A stretch of DNA of 64,000 bases from contig CM043958.1 in the NCBI GenBank assembly GCA_014529385.2, positions 87,956,525-88,020,524 of the forward strand, written 5' to 3'. Position 1 is the stretch's first letter, and every line of letters starts with the position of its first letter. The notes under the pieces are model-generated. The model was not told where the DNA came from. It made no database searches and saw nothing but the letters and a program-made list of their open reading frames with translations. Origin of the DNA: Adiantum capillus-veneris. Its lineage: Eukaryota; Streptophyta; Polypodiopsida; Polypodiales; Pteridaceae. This document shows, in pieces, positions 1-11,535 of the stretch. Position numbers and translations under genes: made by a program.

Positions 1-1304
1 CTTACTATTGTACCTCCAAACTTGAATACATAGCCAATACTGCTCCTTCAAGTATCTTTGTCACCTGCCATATCTACATCAACATACCCTTCCAAAAAAA
101 TATCAATTCCTCCAAAATGCAAAGCATTTTTTGTTGTACCTTTCACATACCTAAGTATCGACTTCACAGCTTGCCAATGCTCTTTACCTGGGTTGTCCAT
201 GAACCTAATCACAACTCCTACTACATTTGCAATATCGGCCTTGTCTAGAGCATAGCATACATTAGAGAACCAATTACTCCAGCATATGGAACTTTAGACA
301 TATAGGCTATCTCCTCTTGTGTCTTTGGACACATATCCTTAATTAGTTTAAAGTGACTAGCCAAAGGTGTAGAAACCAATTTTGTATCTTGCATAGCAAA
401 CCTTTCTAGTATCTTCTTGATATAATCCTCCTGAGATAGCTTTCTTGTCTTCTTCGTCCTGTCCCTTGATATTTCATACCAAGTATCCTCTTTGCAGCAC
501 CTAAATCTTTCATCGAAAAAGATTTAGACAACTCCTCTTTTAGGTCTTTGATGTCGGGCATGTTAGCACTTACAATCAGCATGTCATAAACATACAACAT
601 TAGGATAATGAACTTCCCATCTCCCAAATTATTTGTGTAGATGCTACGATTTGAGTTGCATCTTTTGAATCCATGATCCAACATCCATCGATCAAACTTC
701 AAATACTACTATCTTGATGCTTTCTTTAAACCATACAAGATTTTCTTCAATCTGCAAACCATTTTTTCCTTACGTTTTACTTCATACCCCTTTGGTTGAA
801 GCATGTAAATTTCCTTCTCTAAGTCACCATGAGGGAATGTCGTATTTATGTCCATTTGCTCAAGATTTAAATCATGAGCAGCCACAAGGCTTAAGACAAG
901 ACTAGTTGAGTTTCTTTTTACAATAGGAGAAAATATTTCATTGAAGTCAATATCTTTCTTTTGAGAAAACCCTTTTACCACAAGCCTGAACTTGTACCTT
1001 TTCTTCCCACCTTCTTCTTCCTTTAGCTTATACACCCATTTGTTTTGCAGTGTCCGCTTACCTTTACGAAACTCAACCAACTCCCATGTTTTGGTTGTGA
1101 TATAATGAGTCCATCTCCACTTGCATGCTCTTCATCCATTCTTTTTTGGATTTGTGATGCATAGCTTCTTCCTGATTCTAGCTCTCTAGAATCTGACATC
1201 AAGCGATGGTTGAAGGAAGGAACAAACTTTTTTGGAGGTCTACTTGCTCTTGTAGATCTTTGAGGAATAGGTTGAGGCTCCTCATTTGGTTCACGTTGTT
1301 GCAC
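1..1304 (-). pseudogene. Ty1/copia pol: RT and RNase H part, degraded
   Basis: Minus-strand remains of copia reverse transcriptase running off the left window edge. Frame 1080-709 shows the RT start (NKWVYKLKEEEGGKKRYKFR, then VKGFSQKKDIDFNEIFSPIV) and ends at the YGLKKASR region. Frame 702-406 continues with YVYDMLIV, where the usual copia motif is YVDDMLI, so one catalytic Asp is changed. Reading the minus strand through about 250-60 gives RNase H linker residues (LRYVKGT and GYVDVDMAGD). The stretch 1304-1081 holds the linker that normally follows integrase (PQRSTRASRPPKKF). Frames change at about 705 and 1080, so the protein is dead. RT would copy the element's RNA into DNA inside virus-like particles. 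Confidence 0.88.
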
Positions 1305-1437
1305 TTTGTCACCGTTTGCACTCCTTCATTCTTCATTGTCCTCAAGCTCCATGTACTCATCACCTGTATATTTTGTTTGTTTTTTTTCCAAGTAATCTTT
1401 GTACATATTTTGTGCGTTGAAAATTACATCCCTACTC

Positions 1438-1977
1438 CTATTTTTGAAAATTTACCTTCTTTTGTTTACTGTATACACAATCTTCACAGAACTCTAAGTC
1501 CACTTCTTTCAAACCTGGTAGAAGCTTCTTTGATTGGAGGATTTGCATTCCTTTGGCACTTATATGCCCAAGCCAGTAGTGCCATACCGCACTATCGACT
1601 TCTATAGCTATTGCATAAGTTGAAGATTCTGTGTTGGCAGTACACAAGTAAAGTGCATGTACCAACCTTTGTTGGACCTTCATTGTCCAATTGTCCTGTA
1701 GAGATTAAGTTCTTGCAAATTGAAGGGACATGCCTAACATATTTACGCTTCCATTCATTTTTGCTAGCAATTTTGACACAAACTAGGTACCTTTACCAAC
1801 AATTTCACAAGCTTCATCATCTCCTAAGTATACATACCAAAAATTACCTTCGGTGTAATCTTGGGAATTCTGCTTGTGTGGTGTCACATGGAATGAATCC
1901 CTGGAATCTACTATCCAGGAGTTAGACACAATGTGTAATGAGAGAATTAGACCATCTTGCTCTACTTTATCTACCAC
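1438..1977 (-). pseudogene. Ty1/copia protease and GAG-pre-integrase part
   Basis: Two minus-strand frames. 1977-1783 contains SNSWIVDSRDSFHVTP, the copia protease active site with DSR where DSG or DTG is usual, which should abolish cleavage. 1683-1438 contains WHYWLGHISAKGMQILQ and CEDCVYSKQKKVNFQK, the GAG-pre-integrase zinc segment. The next recognisable sequence downstream is the post-integrase linker (minus strand, about 1430-1305, translating close to VIFNAQNMYKDYLEKK). The DDE integrase core is therefore missing. Confidence 0.82.
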
Positions 1978-2641
1978 ATTGGCCTCCGATGTTGGCTTGT
2001 TGCCTTGAGACTCTGACTCTTCTTCTTCTTAGACCAACAATCCTTCTTGACGTGGCTCTTCTTATCACAGTTCCAATATTCAAGAATTGACTTTGTGTGT
2101 GACTTGCTTGCCTTGAGTGATCATGACCCTTTTGGTTTTTGAACCTCTCCTTAGGCCTTCCTCTTGTTCCCACTGATAGTGCAACACTTGATGATTAACT
2201 TGTGCTTCTCCTTCACATTTCTTCGCTTAGAAGAACACCCACAACATCATCAAACTTAAGAGTACTTGTGCCAGAGATAGAGTTACTTATGGTCATTTTA
2301 CAAGGATGTCCCAACTATCTGGTAGAGATGATAGTATAAGGAGAGCTTGCACTTCGTCACATCAAAATTTATTTTCATCAAAATTGAAGTTGACTTATGC
2401 TGGTTTTAAAGTCATTTAGGTGTTTTTGCAACTCATTCTCTACCATCTTTAGATGGAACAAGCACTTCATGAGAAATACCTTATTGGATGCCGATGGTTT
2501 CTCGTAGAGGCCGTCAAGTGACTTCATCAAGTTCTCTGTGGTCTTTATCTCCAAAACGTTGAAGGCCACTACTGACGATAAGCTTAGCTTGATTGTTCCT
2601 AATGCCTTTTGGTCAAGGACAATCCATATTTCATCAACCAT
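1967..2641 (-). pseudogene. Ty1/copia gag (UBN2-type), degraded
   Basis: Frame 2641-2378 has the helical gag segment typical of copia elements (MVDEIWIVLDQKALGTIKL, FLMKCLFHLKMVENELQKHL). 2173-1967 lies over the nucleocapsid region, but the zinc knuckle is not readable in one frame. The order gag, protease, GAG-pre-integrase and RT on the minus strand, next to a PBS at 2837-2852, fixes the family. Confidence 0.75.
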
Positions 2642-2836
2642 TGTTGCAGGCTTCTTTGCAAGACCGCCAAGTGGAAAATAAAGGTCATTCTGGTAGAGAT
2701 AGTCTTCAATCTACATCTTCCAATGTTGGTAGTTCTTGCCATTGAATTTCTTGATCTTGAGCTTTCCTTCCTCCGCCATTACTCCCACTCAATTCAGGGA
2801 ATTCTTCCTTGAGATACTTTAGCTACTACGAGCAAA

Positions 2837-2852
2837 CCTTGCTATAATACCA
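2837..2852 (-). other. copia primer binding site (initiator-Met tRNA type)
   Basis: The minus strand reads TGGTATTATAGCAAGG just inside the LTR. Plant copia elements use TGGTATCAGAGC complementary to initiator tRNA-Met, so this is a slightly mutated version (TTA for TCA, T for G). Confidence 0.75.
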
Positions 2853-2853
2853 G

Positions 2854-2935
2854 TTTTTAGGAAATATGACGTAGCTAAGTAGATAATTGAGTAGTTTATT
2901 TAATGGAGAGAGATAATTTTCATAAGAGATTATAG

Positions 2936-2988
<53 letters not shown>

Positions 2989-3507
2989 CACGATATACAT
3001 GTTTCACCCAATGTGGGCTACATCCATGGAAAAGCAGCCACTCAATGGCTTTAGTACTTCAAGACAAGAAGTAGATTACAAAGGGATTATACCCTTTTGG
3101 AGCTCCCATCTTGCTTCACTCTCACCACCTCCCGTCCACCTTGTTGCATCAACTTCACAATGCATCACAATGCTTCACCTCTTCAATCCATTTTTGTGTG
3201 GAAAAAGGCCTCCTTTTATAGGCCAAAAGGGCTACCTTCTCCCATGAGAGGCAGTCGTGTTGTGTAGCCGCCCTTGTGTAGACAAGTTTGAGTTGGACGC
3301 TTCAATGCGCCCATGTGTGAACACCCTTGAGAAGACAAGTCCGATTTAAAATTGTCCACTGGCCATTGAATTCGGCCACTAGTCACCAGCCAGCTGACCG
3401 GCCTTTTTTTGGCCTCCCTCCGGTCATAATATTCTGGCAAAAAGAAATATTCTGGCGAAGATGGCTTCTCCTCATAACGCGAGCCTTACAAATGTGTGTT
3501 TTTAACA
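2854..3507 (-). repeat. 5' LTR of the copia element
   Basis: The minus strand begins TGTTAAAAACACACATTTGT at 3507 and ends next to the PBS at about 2854 (CTAAAAAC). The 5' end fits a copia LTR. The 3' CA dinucleotide is not perfect, so this edge is approximate. A (GA/TC)n tract lies inside at 2939-2985. The partner LTR is outside the window. Confidence 0.6.
2939..2985. repeat. (AG)n microsatellite inside the copia LTR
   Basis: About 47 bases of uninterrupted AG dinucleotides, the leftmost of many such tracts in this window. Confidence 0.95.
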
Positions 3508-3647
3508 CAAAAAATTACAAGGGGTAAATCAAGCTCCATACTTAACAAATATTGTATGCTTGATCTCCATATCGTTTTCTAGAAATTTTGATACATTGTC
3601 ATCCAATTTTGTAAAGGTCAATTGGAAAATTTCAAGTAATTAAAGAA

Positions 3648-3885
3648 GACTTAACTATGATGCTCATGGCAATGGAATTTTATGGATTTTGTTTCTTGAA
3701 GCCTTTTACTTTGGATCTTGGTATCTTCAAGCAAAGGGATTAACACTATGTTCATGGCAATGAGAATTGTATGGATTTTTGTTATTGAAGGTTTCTGCTT
3801 TTGGGCTTGTTGGTTATCTTCAAGTAAGGATTAATTATGATGCTCATGGAAATGGAGTTTTATGAATTTTGTTTCTTGAATTTTA
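3648..3885. repeat. Three degenerate tandem units of about 90 bp
   Basis: The phrase ATGCTCATGGCAATGG followed by TTTTATGGATTTTGTTTCTTGAA recurs three times (near 3659, 3748 and 3838) with substitutions. No coding frame is kept. The 140 bases between the copia LTR and this array show nothing recognisable. Confidence 0.7.
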
Positions 3886-3937
3886 TTATCCCTATGTGAT
3901 AATATCGCATCGCCAACTACTAGCGGCCAAACCAAAG

Positions 3938-4238
3938 CCGCTAACCCTAATTAACAATCTCACTTGAACGTATTAATACGATCAAACCCTAATAAATCAA
4001 CTCAAATCCATCACTATAACCTAAATCTAAGCCTAAACCGCTAACCCTAATTAACAATCTAATTTGAATGTATTAATACAAACAAACCCTAATTAACAAA
4101 CCTAAACCTAACACTATAACCTAAACCCAAGCCTAAGCCGCTAACCCTAATAATTTAACCTAAATGTCTTAATACGACTAAAGGTATTAAGATGGTCAAA
4201 TTTAATTAAAACCTAACACTAAAATTTAACATCTAAAA
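3938..4238. repeat. 100-bp tandem repeat, three units
   Basis: CCGCTAACCCTAA starts at 3938, 4038 and 4138, exactly 100 bp apart. Each unit continues with related sequence, including a GTATTAATAC-like segment. Units 1 and 2 are most alike; unit 3 decays. The AACCCTAA core resembles, but is not, a run of the plant telomere repeat. Confidence 0.8.
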
Positions 4239-4553
4239 CATTCTAACACTCACATTCACAACATCTACGACAAGCCGTGCCATAATTTAAAAATACGGCA
4301 TAAATTTTAAATAAAATTTCCTAAAAATAAAAATAATATTTATACATTGATCTAAACCAAAATAACTCAATGATTCTTTTTCAAGTTTATTCTTATTATC
4401 AAATTTTAATATCTTTGATTATGAATGATAATATTTAATTTGAATTTAAAATTAATATTTAATATTTGAAAATGTGTGCATGTGTGTACGCATGTCGTGT
4501 GTTCGATTATGTGTCAATTTATGTGCATCTTTATTTATTTACGTGTTTATGTG

Positions 4554-4605
<52 letters not shown>

Positions 4606-5144
4606 CAAGAAAAGAAAATGATAGTGCACTCACAAGCACCCTAAGTGAGCACAAAACGCTTGAGAGGATGCCACCAAATCTGCAAAAACACACACACACA
4701 TAAACCAAAAACCAAAAAATCTACCATAGATCTTCAAAACAATCTCAACTTCTTGTTGTTGGCGAGTGTATGAGTGGAGATCTTAAGCCCGGTAAGTCCC
4801 ACATCAGTAGATCTAAAGCATGAGAGCAAGAGAGAAGTTCGAAAAAGGGACAAAAACACAAAAGAGCACCCATGGTTCTATTTTTGTAGATAACATAGGT
4901 GCATGTGTTGATATGTGCCTCGGTATACATGTCACGTTGATAAGTGCACCGATACCAGCATCGGTAATTTAAACTTAAATTTGTTTAAAAAATTGGATCT
5001 CCCTCTAGGTTTAGCAATGCATATATTGATGCCCACCAACAACATTGATAATTTGGCAGCGGTAATGAAGTCATCTCTTTTAGTGGCCGTAGAAGTTAAT
5101 GTCTCTAGAGCTTGAGAGCATGAATGATAGCCAATATTTCTAGA
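4239..5144. repeat. AT-rich intergenic stretch with a (TG)n tract
   Basis: 4239-4470 is AT-rich without coding signal. A (TG)n microsatellite runs from 4556 to 4602 and a short (CA)n lies at about 4686-4700. I see no gene in the rest up to the gypsy fragment. Confidence 0.8.
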
Positions 5145-5950
5145 TCATGAGCTAGATAGTTTAACTCGTGGATCCTTAATTATCAAGAGGTAAAGGTGAT
5201 TAGCTGGCCTTCTTGTGTTACGGCTCCTCCTACAGCAAGGTTGAAGGCCACTAGCATCGATCACTACTTGAAACTCTTGCGTGAAATCTAGCAATTTAAG
5301 CACGAAACTGATGTGAGGTATTGTTTCAATTGAAGGAGCTAATCTTCTCGCTCTTTCTACCACATAATCTTGGATGATTGCTTGAGGATAAATCCAAGGT
5401 AGCTAGCCTCAAGGGTAAAAAAGACACATTTTCTCATCTTAGCATATAGTTGATGTTGGTGAAGGAGATGTAGCACTTTTGGTTTAAGATCTTCATGCTC
5501 CTTTTCATCTCTAACATAGACTAGTATGTCGTTGCAAAACACAAGCACAAATTCATGTAGATATTCTTGAAATATATTATGTATAAGTCAATTAAATTTT
5601 TTAGAGCATTTGTAAGCCCGAAGGGCATTACTATACACTCATAGTGCCCATATTGAGTGTATGTCTCATGGTTTGATTTAGATTTGATGGTATCCTAACT
5701 TGAGATCTTAGTAAATATTTTGTCCCCATGTAATCTGTCAAGTGGCTTGTCAATGTGGGGAATAGGATACTTATTCTTTATAGATACCTAATTAAGACCT
5801 CTATAGTCAATGCAAAGACTAGGGATCCATCCTTCTTTTTTTGAAATAAGACAAGTGCTCCCCATGGTGAAGTTCTTGGCCAAATGAACCTGTGTTTGAT
5901 AAGTTGGCAAAGCTATTATTTTACCTCTATGGATTTGGGTAGGGTCTCTT
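5145..5950 (-). pseudogene. Ty3/gypsy reverse transcriptase to RNase H fragment
   Basis: Minus-strand gypsy pol without LTRs. Reading downward from about 5900, one finds a WGSPVLF-like segment, SLCIDYRGLN, YECIVMPFGLTNA, then FCNDILVYVRDEKEHED (5548-5357) and the RNase H start FTQEFQVVIDASG (5363-5145). The catalytic box reads CNDILVY instead of FDDILVY, so one Asp is lost, and there are stops and frame changes. It is an isolated dead fragment. Confidence 0.82.
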
Positions 5951-6070
5951 TGAGACGGTCTCTTTTCCTAGGAAGGTTTTGATGTCGTGATCTAAATACC
6001 TCACGGGAGGTAGATTTGATAGGTCTCTAGAAATACATCTAAAGGTTCCTTAAGCCACTTTGGAAGTAGG

Positions 6071-6235
6071 CTATCCTCTAACTCTTTAGCTTTATTTATT
6101 CTAACCACATAGACCTATTTCCCCTTACATAAAGCCTTTTAAAAGTTGACTATCCTTCAGCCTCTAAGTCTTCAACTTTATTTAGTCTAACCACATAGAC
6201 CTATTTCCCCTTACGTAAAACCTTTTAGAAGTTGA
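6071..6235. repeat. Tandem duplication, units of about 79 and 86 bp
   Basis: CTATCC...ACCACATAGACCTATTTCCCCTTAC recurs in two adjacent units starting at 6071 and 6150, and a third start (CTATCC) at 6236 fades out. Confidence 0.8.
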
Positions 6236-8242
6236 CTATCCTTTTTATGGAAAGACTAGCCTGCGCACAATGAATGTGTGCCTAATTTTTTGATGATTAG
6301 TCCGTACATAGGATGTCATTGTAGATGCCTAATTCCAATGTGCAAAACTAGGGTGAGGTGGGGTTCGTACGAGTTCAAAAATTCTACCTTTCTGACTGAT
6401 ATTGAGAGAGAACCTCCTTCCCATTTGTTAGTTCTACTACTAATTTTTTGATCGGGTATGTACTTAGCTTTAGCTTCCTTAAGCATTCCAAAGAAAAAAA
6501 ACAATCTTTACTACCACATTCTACAAGTAACTCAAACTTTTCACCTTGTCAATTTGTAGTGGTTTTGATGACGCCACATTGTTGCCAAGTCCTAGAATTG
6601 TCGATTGTGGTAAAAATGTAGCTCTTTCATATTCCTCATTCATTAAGGATGGTTCTCTTCATACCGTATATGCTCTTGCTCCTCTTCCTCTTCCTCCGCC
6701 ATGTCCCCTATTTCTACCTCCTCTTTGAAGATACTATTAACTAAATAACCATGACCAATTGCCATCCTATCTCAAGAACACCTACATATATAGGGGTAAA
6801 AAATGGCATCCTTTTCATTACTCAAAATTTCGGATGGAACAAGATATCACCCAAAAGTTTGGGCTACATCTTAACCACTCACCCATACAATTGGATAGCT
6901 CCCTTAGGATAACAAAGATATCCTAGCATATGTAAAGACATATATGTGCATGGAGTATAAACTCTTTGTCCATGGGGGTGGCCAACTTAACATTGGCTAA
7001 ATAGCTATAATTGCTCATCACATGAAGTGAATATATATCAAGGAATCAAAGGTGGTCTTGAGACAAGTTGTCTTAGGGATCATCAATTGGTTCCTAGTTC
7101 ATCTAGACTAACCAAAGCATTCCTTTCCTAGCTTAACAAACAAGTGTATGTGGTTTTTGGAAGATGTCCTTCCATTCTCGATCCATTTAAAATTTTTTAA
7201 GTACATATATATTTCCAAACAAATGCAATGCTATAATTTAAAGAGCTTATACTAAATCATAGAGATTTTAATAACTAAGGACCCACATGGGATTGGTCTG
7301 GCAAGCACTGGGATCTAATGTGGCTTAGGGGTATAAACACTCTCATGCATGGGAATGCTACTCAAACGGGCCTCATTGTTTTGAGTGGACATGGCCCTCT
7401 TGGCGGTGATGTTCTCCTCCTTGCACGTGTTCTTTTGGGGGCCATATCCTTTATCATTCTAAAGGGATACTTAACTGTTAGGTAAAGTATTGAAAACTCA
7501 AAAGATTACCATAAGAATTTATACTATGTCTTTTTTATAATTTAGTTAATTTTTTGAGAAATCTAAACCTTTGTATTGGATTACAGTACTATATGTAATT
7601 GTTTTTTGTATGATATTATTGTTGTGGGTTTTCAATACCTTTATATAATCCTAAAATTTAGTACATAAATTTTTGAGCTAGTTTGCTAATCTCTCCCTTT
7701 AATTTATACCCAAAATTAGGTAATTTTAAGCTTAGTAATAATCTAAATTAAATAGCTGATCAATAAAAAATTATAATGTCTTTCCAATAGTGTGTTTCAA
7801 CTCTAAAAATCAACACATTTTGAGTCAATTTCTTAGTCTTCTTCTTTTATTTTTTGTTGAAACTAGAGAATTTCATACTTAGTAATTAGCTAAACTAAAT
7901 ATTTGATCATGATATTTTTATCACAACTTTTTATCAAGGTATTCTAACTTTGAAAGTTATCCCATAAATTTCAGAGTGAATTTTCTAATCCCCCCTTTAC
8001 TTTTCTCTAATAATTATCTCATAAATTTTAAATTTATATTTATAAATTTCCTTTTAATTATAATCTAAAAACAAACAATTCTTACTTCAATAATTTTTAA
8101 AATTAGAAAGATAATTTTGATATAACTTCCACAACTTTTTGACAATTTGTAGAAGCTCTTTAATTTATTTCATAAGTAGGTAGAGTTTCATAGCCCCCAT
8201 TCCTAAGATGTGATGCTCCAACAGACTCCAAATGTACTCTAG
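6236..8242. other. AT-rich intergenic region, nothing assigned
   Basis: No recognisable gene. A 62-codon minus-strand frame at 6504-6316 has no family resemblance that I can name. Most of 7450-8200 is strongly AT-rich. Confidence 0.6.
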
Positions 8243-8665
8243 CTACATCTCTTTATTCCTGAAATCTCTGAGGATTTTCTTATGTCTCTTGTGCAATCCC
8301 CACCCACTCCTCTGCATCCAACCATGCCGGCTTTGAGCTATTAGCCCTCTATCTCTCGCTTCGGACCGATGGTGTGACATTGTGGCAATTGCCACACTTA
8401 AGATCCAGTTATTCGAGGCTAGATCATACCTCTCTGTCGGCATGTCCTCTATAAGAATGGCCTTGACAATGTAATTCTTTCTATCATCATATTGATCATC
8501 CCAAATCTCCATCATAGAGTGGCCAAATTGAATTGTACAGAGCTGTCAAATCCTCTCTTGTCTCGCAAATTTTTGACCCTATCCTCCACAACAGCTCCAT
8601 CCCTAGTCTTGTACACCTTTCTAGGATCATCCTTGTGTGATCCCAAGGTGTACATGGTGTGCCAA
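8243..8665 (-). pseudogene. Unrecognised degraded frame A
   Basis: Two overlapping minus-strand frames look coding in composition. The upstream one begins with ATG at about 8656 (MYTLGSHKDDPRKVYKTRDG) and hits a stop after FNLATL. The second (8515-8243) starts at the same spot with MMEIWDDQYDDRKNYIV and runs 90 codons. A single frameshift would join them into roughly 135 residues. It has no signal peptide, membrane segment or known motif. It could be a transposon relic or chance. Confidence 0.3.
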
Positions 8666-8717
8666 TCAGTGAATTATCTATTGAATACAGTGGTGGACGA
8701 TTTCTCGATGGTGTGGA

Positions 8718-9146
8718 CTCATCTGTAGAGTCTCTACCACAAAATGCAGGGGCTTCCGTGATGTAAACTTTTGGTTCACGCTTTTAGTGGTAGGGTCTAG
8801 AGGTGTGTCATTGCTGGAAGATGCGTCTCTCACTAAGTTGGGGTACTATGTCCCTGTTATAGACAAGGTACTGTCTGAACCTTGTATTCTCTATTATGAA
8901 CAAAAGATGTAATTTATGTCTGGCCGCAGCCACGAATACCATGCCGCTTTGGTGCTTTCAGCCTTTAGAAAGGAAGTCGATGAGAGCTGTGCAGAAGTCG
9001 AACGGCTCTATGTAAAAGTCGAAAGGCTCTAAGCAAAAGAAAAAGAAAAGCTAGCGAAAGAAAAAGAAAAGCTAATGATGGCAAAGGAGAGGATTGCGAA
9101 GAGTCTTCTTTTGATATCTTTAGGTTTCCTCTCCTTAGTAACTTAG
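8718..9146 (+). pseudogene. Unrecognised degraded frame B, with heptad-like Lys/Glu repeats
   Basis: One plus-strand frame continues across two stops (TAA at about 8910 and in the middle of the Lys/Glu stretch). It gives YYVPVIDKVLSEPCILYYEQ, then ATG at 8916 (MSGRSHEYHAALVLSAFRKE), a repeat AKEKEKLAKEKEKLMMAKER and a hydrophobic tail ISLGFLSLVT. A charged coiled coil followed by a short hydrophobic end can be seen, but no family is recognised. Confidence 0.3.
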
Positions 9147-9519
9147 TTTGTTAGTTTATATATTTTTGAGCTTTCAAATCTTTTATTTTGTCTTTCTTTA
9201 TTTTTCAGAACTGTCCGTTCGTAAGTTCATATTTTTTTGATTTTATAAAGGTATATAATTGATTTTCAAGGTTTAAATTGTATTTGGTTCGTGGACTTGA
9301 TATAGTAGTCACATGCATGATGCTTTTGAGTGTTTGATAAAACCGTGGGTTGTTAGGTGCTTTTATCTTTGGGAGCCTAGGTAATAGGATACCCAAATCT
9401 CTATACCGTTTTTATTAATCTTTTAGTTTTGTTTTTTTTTATAGCTTTTGTTGTTTTGTTTTGATTTTTGTTTTTTGTTTTTGTTTACTTGGTGAGCGTA
9501 AGGTCCTTTTTTTACTCCT
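9147..9519. other. T-rich intergenic stretch
   Basis: T-rich sequence with runs such as GTTTTTTTTTATAGC. No gene seen. Confidence 0.6.
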
Positions 9520-9528
9520 TTTTTACAA

Positions 9529-9989
9529 GGGAAAATTACCAAAATACCCCTCTAATTTGTAAAAACTCCCAATATACCCCTCAAAACCCTTGTATCTATT
9601 TTCGTTGGATCTTCAAGGTTTTCTAATCTTTATTCTTGTTTGACAATTGAGATCGGCTTTTGAGTGCTTAGCACGCAATTTTTTGCAAATTACCTCGCAG
9701 AAAAAGAAATTATGTATAAGAATTCATCTCCAAAGCCTACATAACCAACTCAAATTTTAGTTTTAGCATCCTGTATGGTAGACAATCACTCTTCTTATGA
9801 AAAGCTACAAATTTTTTTGTTTTTGGAGAAATTTACTCTCACAACCGGGGGTATTTTGGGAATTTTGGAAATTTTGAAGGGCATTATGGAAATGTACGAC
9901 AAATTATGGGGGTACTTTGGCAATTTTTGAAATTTGAGGGGTAATTTGGAGATTTCCACAAATTAGAGGGGTATTTTGGTAATTTTCCC
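9529..9989. mobile_element. Mutator-like MITE with perfect 32-bp TIRs
   Basis: A 461-bp element without coding capacity. It starts GGGAAAATTACCAAAATACC and ends with the exact inverse. The TIR match is perfect over 32 bp and continues imperfectly inward. Both ends are flanked by the same 9 bases, TTTTTACAA (9520-9528 and 9990-9998). A 9-bp target duplication and a GGG...CCC TIR are typical of Mutator (MULE) elements. Inside, near-repeats of the TIR sequence (GGGGTATTTTGG) recur several times. A transposase encoded elsewhere would be needed to move it. Confidence 0.88.
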
Positions 9990-10079
9990 TTTTTACAAAT
10001 TAGGCAGCACGCTCGTCCACGTAGAGCAATTATTCGACGTTCGATTGCTGCTATGATTGTAAACCCCGATTACTTATCT

Positions 10080-11535
10080 ATTCAATCTGCGCTTTACAAT
10101 CGATTGCAGGATTTGTCCAACGGGAGCCAGCAGGGCCAGAAGCCAACAGTCCAAATGGAGCAGTTCTGCCCATAGGAGTACCAATCGAATGTTTGCTGTT
10201 GAAAAATTTGTTTGACCCTAGCACTGAGGACTAGTTAGTGGTTCTATTCATGGCCTTATGTTGCTGCTAATTTGATTACCAGACTAAGCCTGATTTGATG
10301 TGGATATCGAGGAAGAATTGCAGTCGGAATGCGCTGTTTTCACCAATCAGTCCAAGTGCCCAAAATACAATATCTGATGGTAACTTGCCAGCAGGGCTAG
10401 GAAGCTGTGGAATGTTTTCAGCAATCAATGCAGCCAGCCAACAGTCCAGATGCCCAGAATACAATATGATGATGAGCCAGGGTGCTCTACTATTCACATT
10501 AGACAACGTTTAGAAGAGAGAGCATGTCTCGAGATACAATCACCTATACTTTGGTGCTTGACACTGCCTTGGTTGACTAGTTGACATGTATGCCAAATGT
10601 GATGTACTTCAAAAATCACAAAACTTGCTTCAGGCATTTCTTGTCCATCATCTCTTGGAGTGTATTGATTGTGGGATTTCCCCAATAGGGACAGGGCCAA
10701 GAAGCTTTGGGCTGTTTTTAGTAGATGCAAAGAGATGGCATCTCTCTAGAGGTAATCACCTACATACACTTGCATCTTAAAGGTATGTGGCATTACACAA
10801 GATGTTGTTGCTTGGTTGACATGTATGTCAGATATTTCTGATGGCTCAGAAGTGTGCTTGATGAGCTTCCTGTCCAAAATGTCGTTCCTTGCAACGCATT
10901 GATTACGGGATAAGCCCAAGAAGGACATGGCCAACAAGCTCTGGGCTGTTTTCAGCAGATGCAAAGACATGGCATTTATCCAAATGGAAACATATATGCT
11001 TGCATTCTGAAGGCATGTCGCACTATGCAAGACGTTGATATGGATCAAAATATTCATGATGATACTGCTAGTCAAGGGTCATTGAGAAAAACCATCGTGT
11101 TTGGCATTGCCTTGGTCGACATGTATGCCAAATGCAGTGTACTTCAAAAAGCACGAAACTTGCTTCAGGTGGTTCTTGTCCAGAATGTCGTCTCTTGGAG
11201 TGCATCGATTGCAGGATATGCCCAACAAGGGTGTTCTTAACAGATGCAAAGAGATGGCATTTCTCCAATTGCAATCACCTACACTTGCATTGTAAGACAT
11301 GTGGCATTACCCAAGATGCTGATATGGGAAAAGGAATTCGCAATGATATTTTATGGCAAGGGCTGCTAAAAAAAGATATCGTGCTTGGAAATGCCTTGAC
11401 ATGTATGCCAAATACTTCAAAAAGCTCAAAAAAGTTATTGACGAGCTTCCTTTCTGGAATATCTGTAACAGACTTAAACACTCCAAGTCAAGAATCTACC
11501 TCGACACCATAAGAATTCACTTCAAACAGTTCACA
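10080..11535 (+). pseudogene. Decayed PPR gene, part 1
   Basis: Plus-strand remains of a pentatricopeptide repeat protein, the helical RNA-binding family that acts on organelle transcripts. Repeats are still readable in pieces: SIAGFVQREPAGPEA at about 10090, then from 10959 a cleaner block with YACILKACRTMQDVDMDQNI, VFGIALVDMYAKCSVLQKAR and VVSWSASIAGYAQQG. These are the DMYAKCG and VVSWNALIAGYAQQG patterns of PLS-type plant PPRs. The unit DMYAKC recurs near 10585, 10820, 11120 and 11400. Stops and frame changes occur every 50-150 codons. No DYW or E domain is seen. Confidence 0.85.

Noticed and set aside
3648-3885. CRISPR-like array of spaced repeats
   Set aside because: The units are degenerate, directly adjacent and in a plant nuclear context; there are no unique spacers between constant repeats.
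3938-4238. Interstitial telomere array
   Set aside because: AACCCTAA occurs once or twice per 100-bp unit and is not a run of CCCTAAA repeats.
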